From contig SCHM01000002.1 in assembly GCA_004123355.1 (NCBI GenBank), positions 11,257,569 to 11,321,568 of the forward strand: a stretch of 64,000 nt of DNA. Reading direction: 5' to 3'. The position numbers and the translations under genes are program-made. Below, piece by piece: positions 1-9,752 of this stretch (its first letter is position 1; each line of letters starts with the position of its first letter). Below the pieces are notes generated by a model that searched no databases, was not told the DNA's origin, and saw only the letters and a list, made by a program, of their open reading frames with translations. The stretch is from Amphirosellinia nigrospora. Its lineage: Eukaryota; Ascomycota; Sordariomycetes; Xylariales; Xylariaceae.

Positions 1-2762
1 AGATGCATATGTTTGTTATCACTGGGTACCTGGTTCCTGATGTGATACCTACATACAGGTGCACCACGATGCGGTACCTATGTAGCAAAGTGAGTCCCGA
101 ACATACAAGATCCATTAGCCGCATGGTAGTGCGTCGTAGCGTAGATAAGATCTTAAACTGAGTCCCTGTACAAAATAGTGTGTATCTCCATCAACTTCTA
201 GATAGTTTGCAATCACATTGATATAAAGAATTCATCAAGTTGTCAAAAAAGGGAAAATCGGTTACCTTCCAAACAGAGAAAAAAGCTGGCAGGCCTTTGG
301 CTCGACGACATCTCGGAGAATCACATGGCATCTCAATTCGAAATGACCATTACCTCGTTTATATGTCCACATATTACGTAGCAGGTACTGCAGCTGCGGT
401 CAACTCCACCCCAGACAACCAACCCCGACAACGTAGTGATTCCGCAGTAGAAGTTCGCATTCTGTCATAGGCATCTCCTCTTAAGTAACTCTAGATCAAA
501 GTGAGGCACGCTCGCTCCCTCCCTTGCCAGTAAAACTCACGTCTCACAACATCTCCAACACCGTTCTCAGACATGATTTAGAGATAGTGCTACATTAGCT
601 ATGAAACAGGCTTTGCTAGTGCGTAACCCGTTTAAAGACAGCTAAGCCGAATGTGATATGATAGATACTACGACAAACAATCACAGACAGTCACGATGTT
701 TCGGGAAGACTGGGCATCGAATGGCAACGCACTTGTACTCGCAGATTGAGAAATACTGGAGAGCGCGCCCGTTGCTGGTGTGAATACATAGTAGACAACG
801 CTCCCTTCCCGGCAAGACACATGCAAATGCACTATGCCGAAACGAAAGCACGTGAATCCTTCGCGTCTGGTCCGTTGGGTGTCTTATAACAGCATTGGAC
901 TGACGGTCGCATACGCTACCTTAGCGCGACGTGTAGGCAATCTCCGAGTTTTTACAATGTGCTAAACGTTAGAAAAGGGGAGATACGATGAAAGGTATTG
1001 TTGATTTCTCCCCTTTTTTTAAGAAAATAATAATAATCTTAGCTTCAGGATGTCATTTAGATCGAGTGGTGTAGGTTGCAACATCATGTTGCAATGTGAG
1101 AGGGAGAGCGTCTGGTTGCAGCGAATAGACGACGTTGATGGCGCCGTATAAATAGATCTCACTTGCACTGTGCGCTCACAAGCATCAATAGGCTTGGACC
1201 TCGGTAGTTAGATCTGAGCTAAGCTTCTAAGATCTCCAATAGAAAATCTGAGCATCTTGGCGATTTGCCCTTTTCATCCATTCATACATGCCGGCTGCAA
1301 TACTGTACACCATCTAACAAAGTCTGCAAGCCTCTTCGTCAAGTGCCGTGGCGCAATGCATAAAGAGAAAGTAGTATGTAGTATGGTATGCAGGCAACAT
1401 TGAACTATTCTCCGTCGTTTATTGCAACCGCTTAACGACAACCACAAAGAAAAGCCCTGTCCATGTACATCAGCGAGATCCGATCAAGTCCCACCCAAGC
1501 GCCAGAGTAGATTTCGATCTGGCGTACAGTAGGTATAGGACTAGGATATGACGCATACTGTACAGATATATTCCCCTTCCTAACTACATATAGGAGTCTC
1601 GGTCCTTGGTCTGGGTCTGGGGCCCCAGACTCTTCGTCTCCTAGCCACTCAATCCGCCAAGAGACTAAGCGGTATGATGGTTGCTGCCCGGAGTGAAGGT
1701 AGTATCTTGTTTTGTCTAGATTGTCACCAACTACCTAGTAGGTTAGGAAGAAGTATCGACACCTCCATCGTGGTTAGGTCAGCCGGCCATTGGTTTAATG
1801 CAAGGTACGTCTGATACTACTCTCCTCCTCTACTGTACATACTGTAGTAGTCGAAGTGATGTAACAACATGCGTCCGTGCTGTACATATATATGTACATA
1901 CTTAGCATGTGGCTCAGCTCATTTCGTGACCAGATCTCCTTTGGGCTTTAGAGTTCTCCGATTCGCCGCGCTTGTATATACCATCTTACACCGATGGCAC
2001 GAATGAGTGAACCCGGCCAGGCTCCCGGCTACACTAGCATTGGCTGACCGCTAGCTAAATTGCTCAAAGAGATCCATAGGCGGCACTATTCAAGATACGC
2101 GATGATATAACTTCAGGGCATCTCGATCTCTTGCGTAATGATGATAAAGACGGGGTAAGACGATCAAGTAGAAGACAAGTCAACTACACTACACCATGGA
2201 GTTGTCCTGTTATAAGAATCGTTGTCGATGTTGTCATCAGTCTCAATGTAAAACAAGGACTAGGCGAATCAGAGGGCGGCCCTACCAACTTTTTGCGCGC
2301 AACTAGTCGCATGCCAATTTCGCCCCTGGTTCTTTGTACGTAAGAAGGCTACCCAAGTAAGCCGGCGCCCCTGGTTGCAAGTCGGGGCTATGACCTGCAT
2401 GGGAAGGATTCGTTCGGGTGGCGGGCCTGTTCCGGACTCCTCGACCAAGACGTCCGTCGCAGCAAGCGTCGTGGTGGTGGCCTCCAGTTCACCCAGACCA
2501 GACCCTTCCAGTCAGCCATTAGCCTCCGCCACCGTCGATCGAGGTTGCGTTAGGACTGCGTTAGGACGAGGGACTTGCAGACACGAGAAGAAAGAAGCCG
2601 GAGGATGGAATGGCGTCGGACAGAACATAAAAGAGTCGGAGAGGCCCACGTTCCTCTCCAGCCCGCTCTTCCATCTGTTCAAGTTGTCTACAACCACATT
2701 CGCTTCTTCAACCGAAAATCAAACAACAAGTACTTCCGTACACTCGTTCCGGGTAGTCAGTC
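1..2762. other. Intergenic, no gene recognised
   Basis: No open frame here looks like a protein and no splice-linked exons were found. The only structure of note is a perfect 11-bp inverted repeat (973-983 and 1007-1017, 23-nt loop). The right end is the upstream region of the CFEM gene. Confidence 0.6.
973..1017. repeat. Perfect 11-bp inverted repeat
   Basis: AAAAGGGGAGA at 973-983 is matched exactly by TCTCCCCTTTT at 1007-1017, with a 23-base spacer. It could fold as a hairpin in RNA or mark a small element end. No flanking gene explains it, and it is not claimed as a terminator because this is a eukaryote. Confidence 0.6.
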
Positions 2763-2763
2763 T

Positions 2764-2772
2764 GTATAAATA
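2764..2772 (+). promoter_or_regulatory. TATA-like box of the CFEM gene
   Basis: GTATAAATAA lies about 50 bases before the ATG at 2821. The stretch between them is A/C-rich (AAAACCAACAAACCGCCAAC), as in leaders of strongly expressed fungal genes. Assignment rests on position and sequence only. Confidence 0.45.
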
Positions 2773-2820
2773 ACGCCAGCTTATTTTCGAGTTCTATCAA
2801 AAAACCAACAAACCGCCAAC

Positions 2821-3467
2821 ATGAAGTACTCCGTCGCTATCCTGGCCCTCGTCGCCGCCGCCTCGGCTCAGTCCATCAACGACATCCCAAGTGTGCCCAG
2901 CCTTGCATCGACGCTTCGCGTACCAAGGACACTTCTTGCAGCGCTACCGACTTCAAGTGCATTTGTAAGTCAACATGACGCATCATGATTATGATGGCTA
3001 AGCCGTACACATTAACTCGATGACTAACACATTCGACAGGCGACAACATCGACAAGCTCACTGCTGACGGCACCAGCTGCGTCCTGAGCGCTTGCGGTGC
3101 TGACACTGCCCTCAACGAGGTCCTCCCCGGCGTCAAGAAGTTCTGCGCCGCCGTCTCGGCCGCGCCCGCCTCGTCGACCCCGGCTTCCACCCCCGTCGCT
3201 TCTTCCTCTGCGGCCTCCACCCCCGCCGCCTCTTCCTCGGCGGCCGGTTACCCTACCGAGGGCACGACCTCCAAGCCCACCGTCACCCCTACCCAGAGCT
3301 CGCACCCCGTCAGCACCACCTCGGCTCCCACCTACCCCGCCGGCGGCAACTCCACCAGCACTCCCACCCACTCGTCCTCGACCCTGATCCCCACCGCCGG
3401 TGCCGCTGTCGCCGGTTCCGTCGGTGGCCTCGCCATGCTCGCCCTCGGTGCCCTCGCCGCCTTCTAA
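2821..3467 (+). CDS. CFEM-domain GPI-anchored cell-surface protein
   Basis: Two exons, 2821-2964 and 3040-3467, flank an intron with GTAAGT donor, TGACTAAC branch site and GACAG acceptor. The protein (about 190 residues) starts with a signal peptide (MKYSVAILALVAAASAQS). A CFEM domain follows with eight cysteines in the usual order, including CAQPC, DFKCIC and CVLSACG. Next come a Ser/Thr/Pro/Ala-rich stalk and a hydrophobic C-terminus typical of GPI attachment. CFEM proteins sit in the wall or plasma membrane and several bind heme; the Asp before FKCIC matches the heme-ligand position known for the family. One base appears to be missing near 2889: as given, the frame breaks just before the first CFEM cysteine, and adding one base makes the coding length divisible by three. 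Exact role (heme uptake, wall structure, effector) cannot be told. Confidence 0.85.
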
Positions 3468-6053
3468 GCGCGCCCTGTCTGATGACCGAGTAATCGCGGT
3501 AACGACATGGGTGACGAAGAAACGAAACGCAAGGTCTGGGGCTATGTTGGCTATTGTATTAAAATCCGCCGTGTACTCTAAGGCGTAGTCCGTACTCTTA
3601 ATTAATGTAATACGACGTTTTCCCGATCTTGACATGCTTGCATGAAGTCTTACTACTAAATAATGAACCTCTACCTAATTATAAGATCATCTTGAACGGG
3701 GTATCAAGTCAGGAGTAATCTTCCTCTTAGAGATGCTAGAATTATGTGATACTGTTCTGTTGAAATTAGCAGTTTCTAGAGATGAATAGTTAACCCCCCT
3801 TTCACTTCCTCATGCAAAGTGAATACATGATATCCAAATACAGCGAGGGCAGACTACCAAAAGGGAAATCAGAACAAATCAAGACCGCATTAGATTCCCG
3901 GAACATTTTTACTTTTTCGGTCAAACAACCATCAGATATTTGTTCGCGGCGACTACGCCTCATGCCGTGCTCGCTGAATATTGAGACAAAGGATAATAAA
4001 TATATTAATTTTAGACTGCAACGAACCCGTCACACCGCAGGTGGAACCGATATTCATCTATCCGGATCACTGGACGCGTTAAACCAACACGCAAGGTGAA
4101 CAAGAGAGGGAGGGCCGTCTTATTATTTAAAACATCTTAGGTCGTAGTTCTCCAGGTTTGTAACACCAATCCACAGCTCTTGAGTGAATACCTATCAGAC
4201 GCTTTTCTTCTGTTTATGTCCGTGTGATATGATGGTACCACTACCTAAGATGCGCGGCGTGAGACTTTGCAAGAATACTATGGACGATACAGCCTAGACT
4301 CCCCATGTCTTCTTCACAGCTTAAGTTGGCCATTATGAGCGTATTCAGGTATAGCAAGCGATATATTCATCTCCATTGCTGTGCCTCTTCAGCCGTCGAA
4401 CGAGTCTCAATGCCGACTGATAATAAACTCGAATCGCGTGATGGGTCTCTCTCTCATATGATATTCAAACCCCGTAGGCGGGAAACTCATCAGAAACTTT
4501 TTGCCTGCCGGGATCTCACCTCTTTACCAAGACAGATCTCCCTTATTCTCCACCTACGAGTCACAGAGTCACAACTGTAGCACGAAGAAGTCGCCAGCGA
4601 GCCAAACATACAACGGGACAAAACGGTGTCCTCTTAAAAGCAAACCCCGAACGGAGCTCCATTGGATAAGAGCTGAATGAACTATCCCTAAGGTGTCCCA
4701 TAGGTACTATAGATCGAGGCGAGACGGCGAGGTAACACGATCTCGACGGATTCGGGTTGATTCACATTTAGCCCGACATCACACATACACGCTGACGCTC
4801 GACTCGCACAGAGCACCGTACGCACGAGAGAAAATTTCCGCTGACGGCTAGTTGTGGGTCATCCCATCGTTCACGGCGCGGCTCCTCCCAGAAGAACAAG
4901 CACACGAGCCTAGCCTAGCCTCGCATCGCCAAACTCGCGAGAGAGAGAGAGAGAAACCGCGCAAATCAGGTGATATGTAGTCAATTCCCTCGGCCACGCC
5001 GCAAGCATGCGGAACTCTGCTCCGGCTCGGGTTGAATAAGTTGAGGGAGTTACTATGCCATCGAAAGGAAAACCATTCGATATCTCGATTTCCTGTCTTA
5101 GAAACGGGCCCCCTTCCTAAACGGCTAAGCGCCACACTTCATCTGACACAAACACAGCTTTCTATTCGTGAGTAACGTAAAGAACTTAGGAAACGATGAC
5201 TTGAGCGAAACCCGTTAGACAGTAGCGTTGCAAGTATCTTGAACATCATCAAGCACTCCTTCAGCTGGAGGAAAGGAGGTATGTAGGTAGTCAGTAGATA
5301 CGGCGCCAAAGAAATAGAACATGGCCACGGTAAGACCACTTCCATCTTCTCTCCCTATTAATTTCTCACCTTGGGCGGCGTATGTCTGACCATGAACGGG
5401 TCGTCTGGTGCATCCATCCCGAAGACCAGACCGACCCGAGCGTGCTGCTGCACGAGGGCAGCTCGCGTCTCGACCAATCGCTCTCATCTCCAAAATCGCC
5501 AATGGTACGAGTGAAGAGAGATTAGCCCACGCCGAGTCGAGGCAGCGTTTTGATATAAATTCGCAGACCAGCATCATCGATTCTACTGTGTCTAGTCAAC
5601 GATGGACACCATGGCTAGGCTTGAGCGTCCCACGCAGTTGACTCCGACACCTTGAAGGGAGGATCATCATCGACTAGTCAAGGACTGTTTGGTACACTAC
5701 AGACGCGAAGAGTTGGACACCTCAGCTCCTCGGCCTCCCAGAACCGCTCGAGCCAGGTATATTCTTTCCTGAAATATTGAATCTAGAGACGAGGACAAGC
5801 CCCTTGCATTAACATTGACTCCTTACTGGCGCCCATCTACCGACGGCCATCCAACACGTCAGTATAATATTCTCTCATCATCTCTCAAAAAGCCCAGTAT
5901 TCCCTACGGAAACACTCTCCATATCCACTGCGACATAATCGACGAAAAGAGCATCATCCAGATACAAAACCATTCCTTAGCACGCAGTCAGTCAGTCAAC
6001 GTACGAGGATCAAGAAGGGTTAAAAACAACAAGCAAAGCCGGCAGACCAGACA
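3468..6053. other. Intergenic, no gene recognised
   Basis: Short unconnected frames only. A (GA)8 microsatellite lies at 4939-4954. The last 200 bases are presumably the promoter and leader of the first cysteine-rich gene. Confidence 0.55.
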
Positions 6054-6474
6054 ATGTGCGTATACCACCACCTCCACTTCCACCACATGGAGCCGTGCCC
6101 AAGGGCCTCGACTTCGAGGTGTGCTACATATACTGCGCCAACTCGACGCTGGCGCCTCGGGCCTCGTCGCCGTTGGGACAACAACAGGAGCTGGTGCGGC
6201 TGCCGTGCAAGGACCAGACGCCCGCGCCCGAGAGCGACCCCGCCGCGTCCGGGTTCGACTTCGACGACCCCTGCGCGACGGGTGGCTGCCTGCGGTCGCA
6301 GCACTGCGCGTCCGGGGGATGTCGGCTGGACGAGCTGGGGGGCGGTGGGTCTGCTGCCGCTGCGAGGGCGGTGGGAACAGGTTCAAGTGGTGCGTCCACC
6401 CCGTCAGGAGCGTGCCCGATTCCCTGTGCTATCATGTCGTCTGCCGCGGATGCCGGGCGGATGCGCAGGTCTAG
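6054..6474 (+). CDS. Small cysteine-rich putative zinc-binding protein, copy 1
   Basis: First of three tandem related genes. The start is set at 6054 because the protein then begins Met-Cys, as do copies 2 and 3. The frame must move twice, near 6095-6110 and near 6340-6350 (a G run); both moves fit a missing base, and with both added the length is 141 codons including the stop. Recognisable parts are CYIYC near the N-terminus, a Cys-rich middle with GGCLRSQHC, then GRWVCCRCEGG and the ending LCYHVVCRGC. The last two match WNCCWCG and FRCDHICCDTC in copy 2 and WTCCVCG and VPCGHGCCSQC in copy 3. The C-x-H-x2-C-x2-C ending resembles the central part of a RING finger, but no complete RING is present. 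Function is unknown; metal binding is inferred. Confidence 0.55.
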
Positions 6475-7312
6475 GTTCTAGGGGGAGAGAGGAAGGTGAG
6501 ATGAGGGTGGAGGGGGCGTCCCAACCTCGCTCGGCTTGGTTGTCTCATCGATAGGCGTCGTTGGCCCGTCAAGGGTTTTGGGGAGATGGTAAACTCTGGG
6601 GTCATCTCACTATGGTTGTACAAATTTTGAGAAGCTATTGACAATGGGATGCTGGATATATAGACGATATTAGATTAAGTTCAATCACTATTAAAATATG
6701 CGGGCAATTAGAGGCACAAGTTCCTGCGCGTGGATGCTTGGGTAGAATCTTGTCGTAGACAGACATTGTAATATCCAGGCCAGAGGGAATGAGGCTTGAG
6801 ATCTCCGTATCCATTTCTACTGGTAGGGATCATGACAGACGGGTACGTGCCGAATAATCCATGTGTGGATCATCCAGAATCTCACCAACGCAAGCCCATG
6901 AATCATAGGACCTCACTTAGAGAGTTGCATCCTCGTATTAAAATCAATAGGGACATGCATCCCCAGCTTAAAGAGTGAGGTGTTACTTGAAGATCTCCCT
7001 GGCTGTGGCTGTCAGGCTTGAGCATGGCTCAAACTATTGACCCCAAACAGCAGCGCGCATTGGCCGACGGGAGCCAAAGAGTTGTGAGCAGAGTGAGCTA
7101 GAGAAACGCCAGTTAGGCACGGTTGGAAATAAAAGAAGCTTTTGAGGCTCTGGTTTCCGTGGCAAGCTCATGGCTGAGGTGAAGCAATGTTAGCAATCGA
7201 CCTAGGTCCGAGGCAAAACTACTATCCAGCTTTCCTATAGCATGTCCGAATACAAGTCATAAGTATATGACACCCACTTCCATACCACTGAAGACAACAT
7301 CTTGAGGCCATT
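6475..7312. other. Spacer between cysteine-rich copies 1 and 2
   Basis: No supported gene; only short chance frames. It presumably holds the 3' end of copy 1 and the promoter of copy 2. Confidence 0.5.
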
Positions 7313-7728
7313 ATGTGCACCGAGACGTCGTATACACTCAGGTGCGAACACGTTGTCACTCGAACGCTCTACTGTCCGGATGCTCCCCCGTTGAACCCGC
7401 GGTCCCGAAAAGAGCGAAAGGCTTGTAAGAGGTGCATACGTAACTCGGTACCCTGGCCGCCGCCGCCGGACTTTGGTGCGCCTATCCAGTGTCCCTTGGC
7501 CAGGTGCCCGTTCGAGGAACGTGGGGGGTACTGGAACTGCTGCTGGTGTGGCAAGGAATGGAACGAAAAAGGTTCGCCAGGTAGAACAGAGTACGCGTAG
7601 CGCGTGTGGCCAGGCTGGATAGCTGATTCGTCTCAGGTCGCTGCAGTTGTATCATGATCATCGACAGGCAGGAATTTCGGTGCGATCACATCTGCTGTGA
7701 CACATGCGAGGCTGCCACAGAGCGTTAA
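7313..7728 (+). CDS. Small cysteine-rich putative zinc-binding protein, copy 2
   Basis: Exon 1 is 7313-7590 and exon 2 is 7668-7728, giving 112 residues with no frame break. The intron has a weak GTACGC donor and a TCGACAG acceptor; it was inferred because exon 2 supplies FRCDHICCDTC, the same ending as in copies 1 and 3. The N-terminus MCTETSYTLRCEH leads to LYCPDA, matching CSH...LYCPQA in copy 3. The core QCPLARCPFEERGGYWNCCWCG aligns with copy 3 over its whole length. Fourteen cysteines and two CxH pairs suggest one or more bound zinc ions. Without splicing the frame ends at 7600, which would lose the C-terminal motif. No named family is recognised; protein interaction or regulation is only a guess. 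Confidence 0.6.
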
Positions 7729-9047
7729 CGGTACACCGAGTCGACCCGCGCGGCGTTCACAGTCACTCGAGACGAATGGAACGAAAGGGACGCCTGAACC
7801 AGGTCGTCAGATGAACTCCAAGTCACATTGCCTGACTACCCAGTGGGCCGGGGCCGGGACCGGGGCCAGGGCTGGATACATTTGTAGCCGGTGAGTTCCA
7901 GAACCACCAGGATTAAGTTCGCAGTTCGAGTCTCTAATAAGCCCAATCGGAGACTAGGTTGTCAAGAAGCTATGACATTTTGATGTCGGACAAATTATTG
8001 CCACACAGCCCAAGACTGCATGGCGAGGCGTCGAGGCTTTTGTTCAGTAATCGTGTAAACAGTTGGTTGGCTGCGGCGTAGAGCGCCGCCATCACACAGA
8101 AGCGCAACACAATACGGGAGACTCGGGCCAAGGAGCCCATCGAGGAGAGACAGTTGATTCGAACCGGGTATGTGATGCTATCGGCCGTCGAACAAGCTAA
8201 GCAGGCAGAAGGTGAGGGCGTCCATTCATTGTGCGCATCATGAAGGTGGTCAACCGCATACAGGGATTCAAGGTAGGGATCTTCAGGAAAATGTAGGAGA
8301 GGAAAAAGAAAGACCATGCACTATGAACAAACTATTTATGATAAGACCAGGTCTCGGGTTACGCGAGAGGCTGAGGCGTGTCCAGGGTTGCTCACCTAGA
8401 CGACGAAGCCCAACAACCAGGTTTACGGGTCGATCCTCCCGATATATAGTATCTGCTTTAGAGATCTAGATCGGGCATGGGAAGTTGCATGTCGGCTAGA
8501 TGACACTGATGCGCCACTAGATGGGAGACAAAGTGCGACAGGCAGAAAGAAAAAGAAAGTCTAAGAGAGATTACGATTGGGCCGCGCGAGGACTGGGGAT
8601 ACCTTCGTCACCAAAGTCACTCTTCTTCTTTCGAGTCCTATTGGGAGGCCAGGATCTTACAACCGGAATCACCAGCGGTCATGTTGTTGGTGCCTGCTTC
8701 GTTGTCTTTGAATAAAAAGCAACTGGTTGATACCAAAACGGTCATGGCGCAGAGAATGCATAGTGCTTTTTTGTATCAGCTTGTTCCGTGATTCATGCTT
8801 TTGTGCCCAGCCATGCTTATGAATCATCGAGAAGTTGGATTCCGCATAAACAGAACATGTGCGAATTCCATCAAGGACGCGTGAAGCTGGAGGGACATGT
8901 GTGTTCATGGTCCAACATATAAGAGCCAGCGGCCTTGGGGGGGAAATGGCTTTCGGTATTGCCCAACAGCTCATAGTTGGCTATTGACGAACTCTTTTTT
9001 GCATCTTTCGAAGCCACCAGTCTCGAGAGAGAGTTGAATCGTCCACC
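7729..9047. other. Spacer between cysteine-rich copies 2 and 3
   Basis: No gene is supported. A short tRNA-like B-box match on the minus strand near 8150-8165 has no A-box partner at the right distance. The final part is the upstream region of copy 3, with a possible TATAAG near 8918. Confidence 0.5.
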
Positions 9048-9752
9048 ATGTGCCACGGACATCCTCACTACCACCCTTGTTCTCATACCTCAGTGAAGTG
9101 GTTGTATTGTCCCCAAGCCATGTTCGACTTGACGACGGGCTATGAGGCACCATGTGCCAATCCCATATACATGACCGCTCAGCCTGTCAATTCAGATTGC
9201 CCTCTCCAGAATTGCAACTTCAAAGCGCTCAAGGGAAGTTGGACATGCTGCGTCTGTGGGCAAGGCCCGAATGCGCAAGGATGGTGTACCGCTTTGAGGC
9301 AGGACATGAACTGGAATCCAGTAACGAAAGTGATGGAGAACATGGACGTCCCTTGCGGGCATGGATGCTGCAGCCAGTGTAGCCGTTATGGTAAGTTGTG
9401 CTGGCGTTTATAGAGCACATACAAAGTATCATGCTAACCCAATAACTAAGCGTCCTCGAGAGGATCGAGCCCAGAGATGTCGTTCGCCGACGTCCGCAAG
9501 ACAAGGACTGCTCGCAAGGGGCATAGCAAAAGTTCTGGACTTAAAAGATCCTCGGCGTACGACTTCAGCGGGGGCTTCTCGACCATCGTTGAGGAGGACG
9601 ATCCAGCACCTACCGCTTCTTCAGCAGCAGCACATGGCTCACGAGGCTCACGCAAGTCCACATACGATACCAGTGCCGACTATTCAACCAAGAAGGCGAA
9701 GACGCCAAGCAGCAGTAAGAAGAAAGGTTACAAGCAGCGAAGCCAGTTTTGA
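9048..9752 (+). CDS. Small cysteine-rich putative zinc-binding protein with basic tail, copy 3
   Basis: Exon 1 is 9048-9390 and exon 2 is 9451-9752. The intron is textbook: GTAAGT donor, TGCTAAC branch site, CTAAG acceptor. The frame is uninterrupted and gives 214 residues. Residues 1-115 carry the family core: MCHGHPHYHPCSH, LYCPQA, DCPLQNC, GSWTCCVCG and the ending PCGHGCCSQC. Exon 2 adds a 100-residue tail that copies 1 and 2 lack: Ser-, Lys- and Arg-rich, low complexity, with KKAK and SKKKGYK clusters that could direct it to the nucleus or to nucleic acid. Its intron is placed just after the last cysteine motif, unlike copy 2, where the intron precedes it. Role unknown; family membership is clear from the three-way alignment. 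Confidence 0.7.

Noticed and set aside
1007-1020. Hairpin followed by T run, like a bacterial terminator
   Set aside because: The window is fungal, so this mechanism does not apply; reported only as an inverted repeat.
3024-3635. 203-residue minus-strand open frame opposite the CFEM gene
   Set aside because: Gly/Arg/Asp-rich composition is the mirror image of the Ser/Thr/Pro stalk on the coding strand; a GC-rich shadow.
4305-4580. 91-residue frame with cysteines
   Set aside because: Cysteines are not in any spaced pattern and nothing else supports a gene.
8140-8170. tRNA-like B-box (GGTTCGAATC) on the minus strand
   Set aside because: No A-box at the expected distance and no cloverleaf could be drawn.
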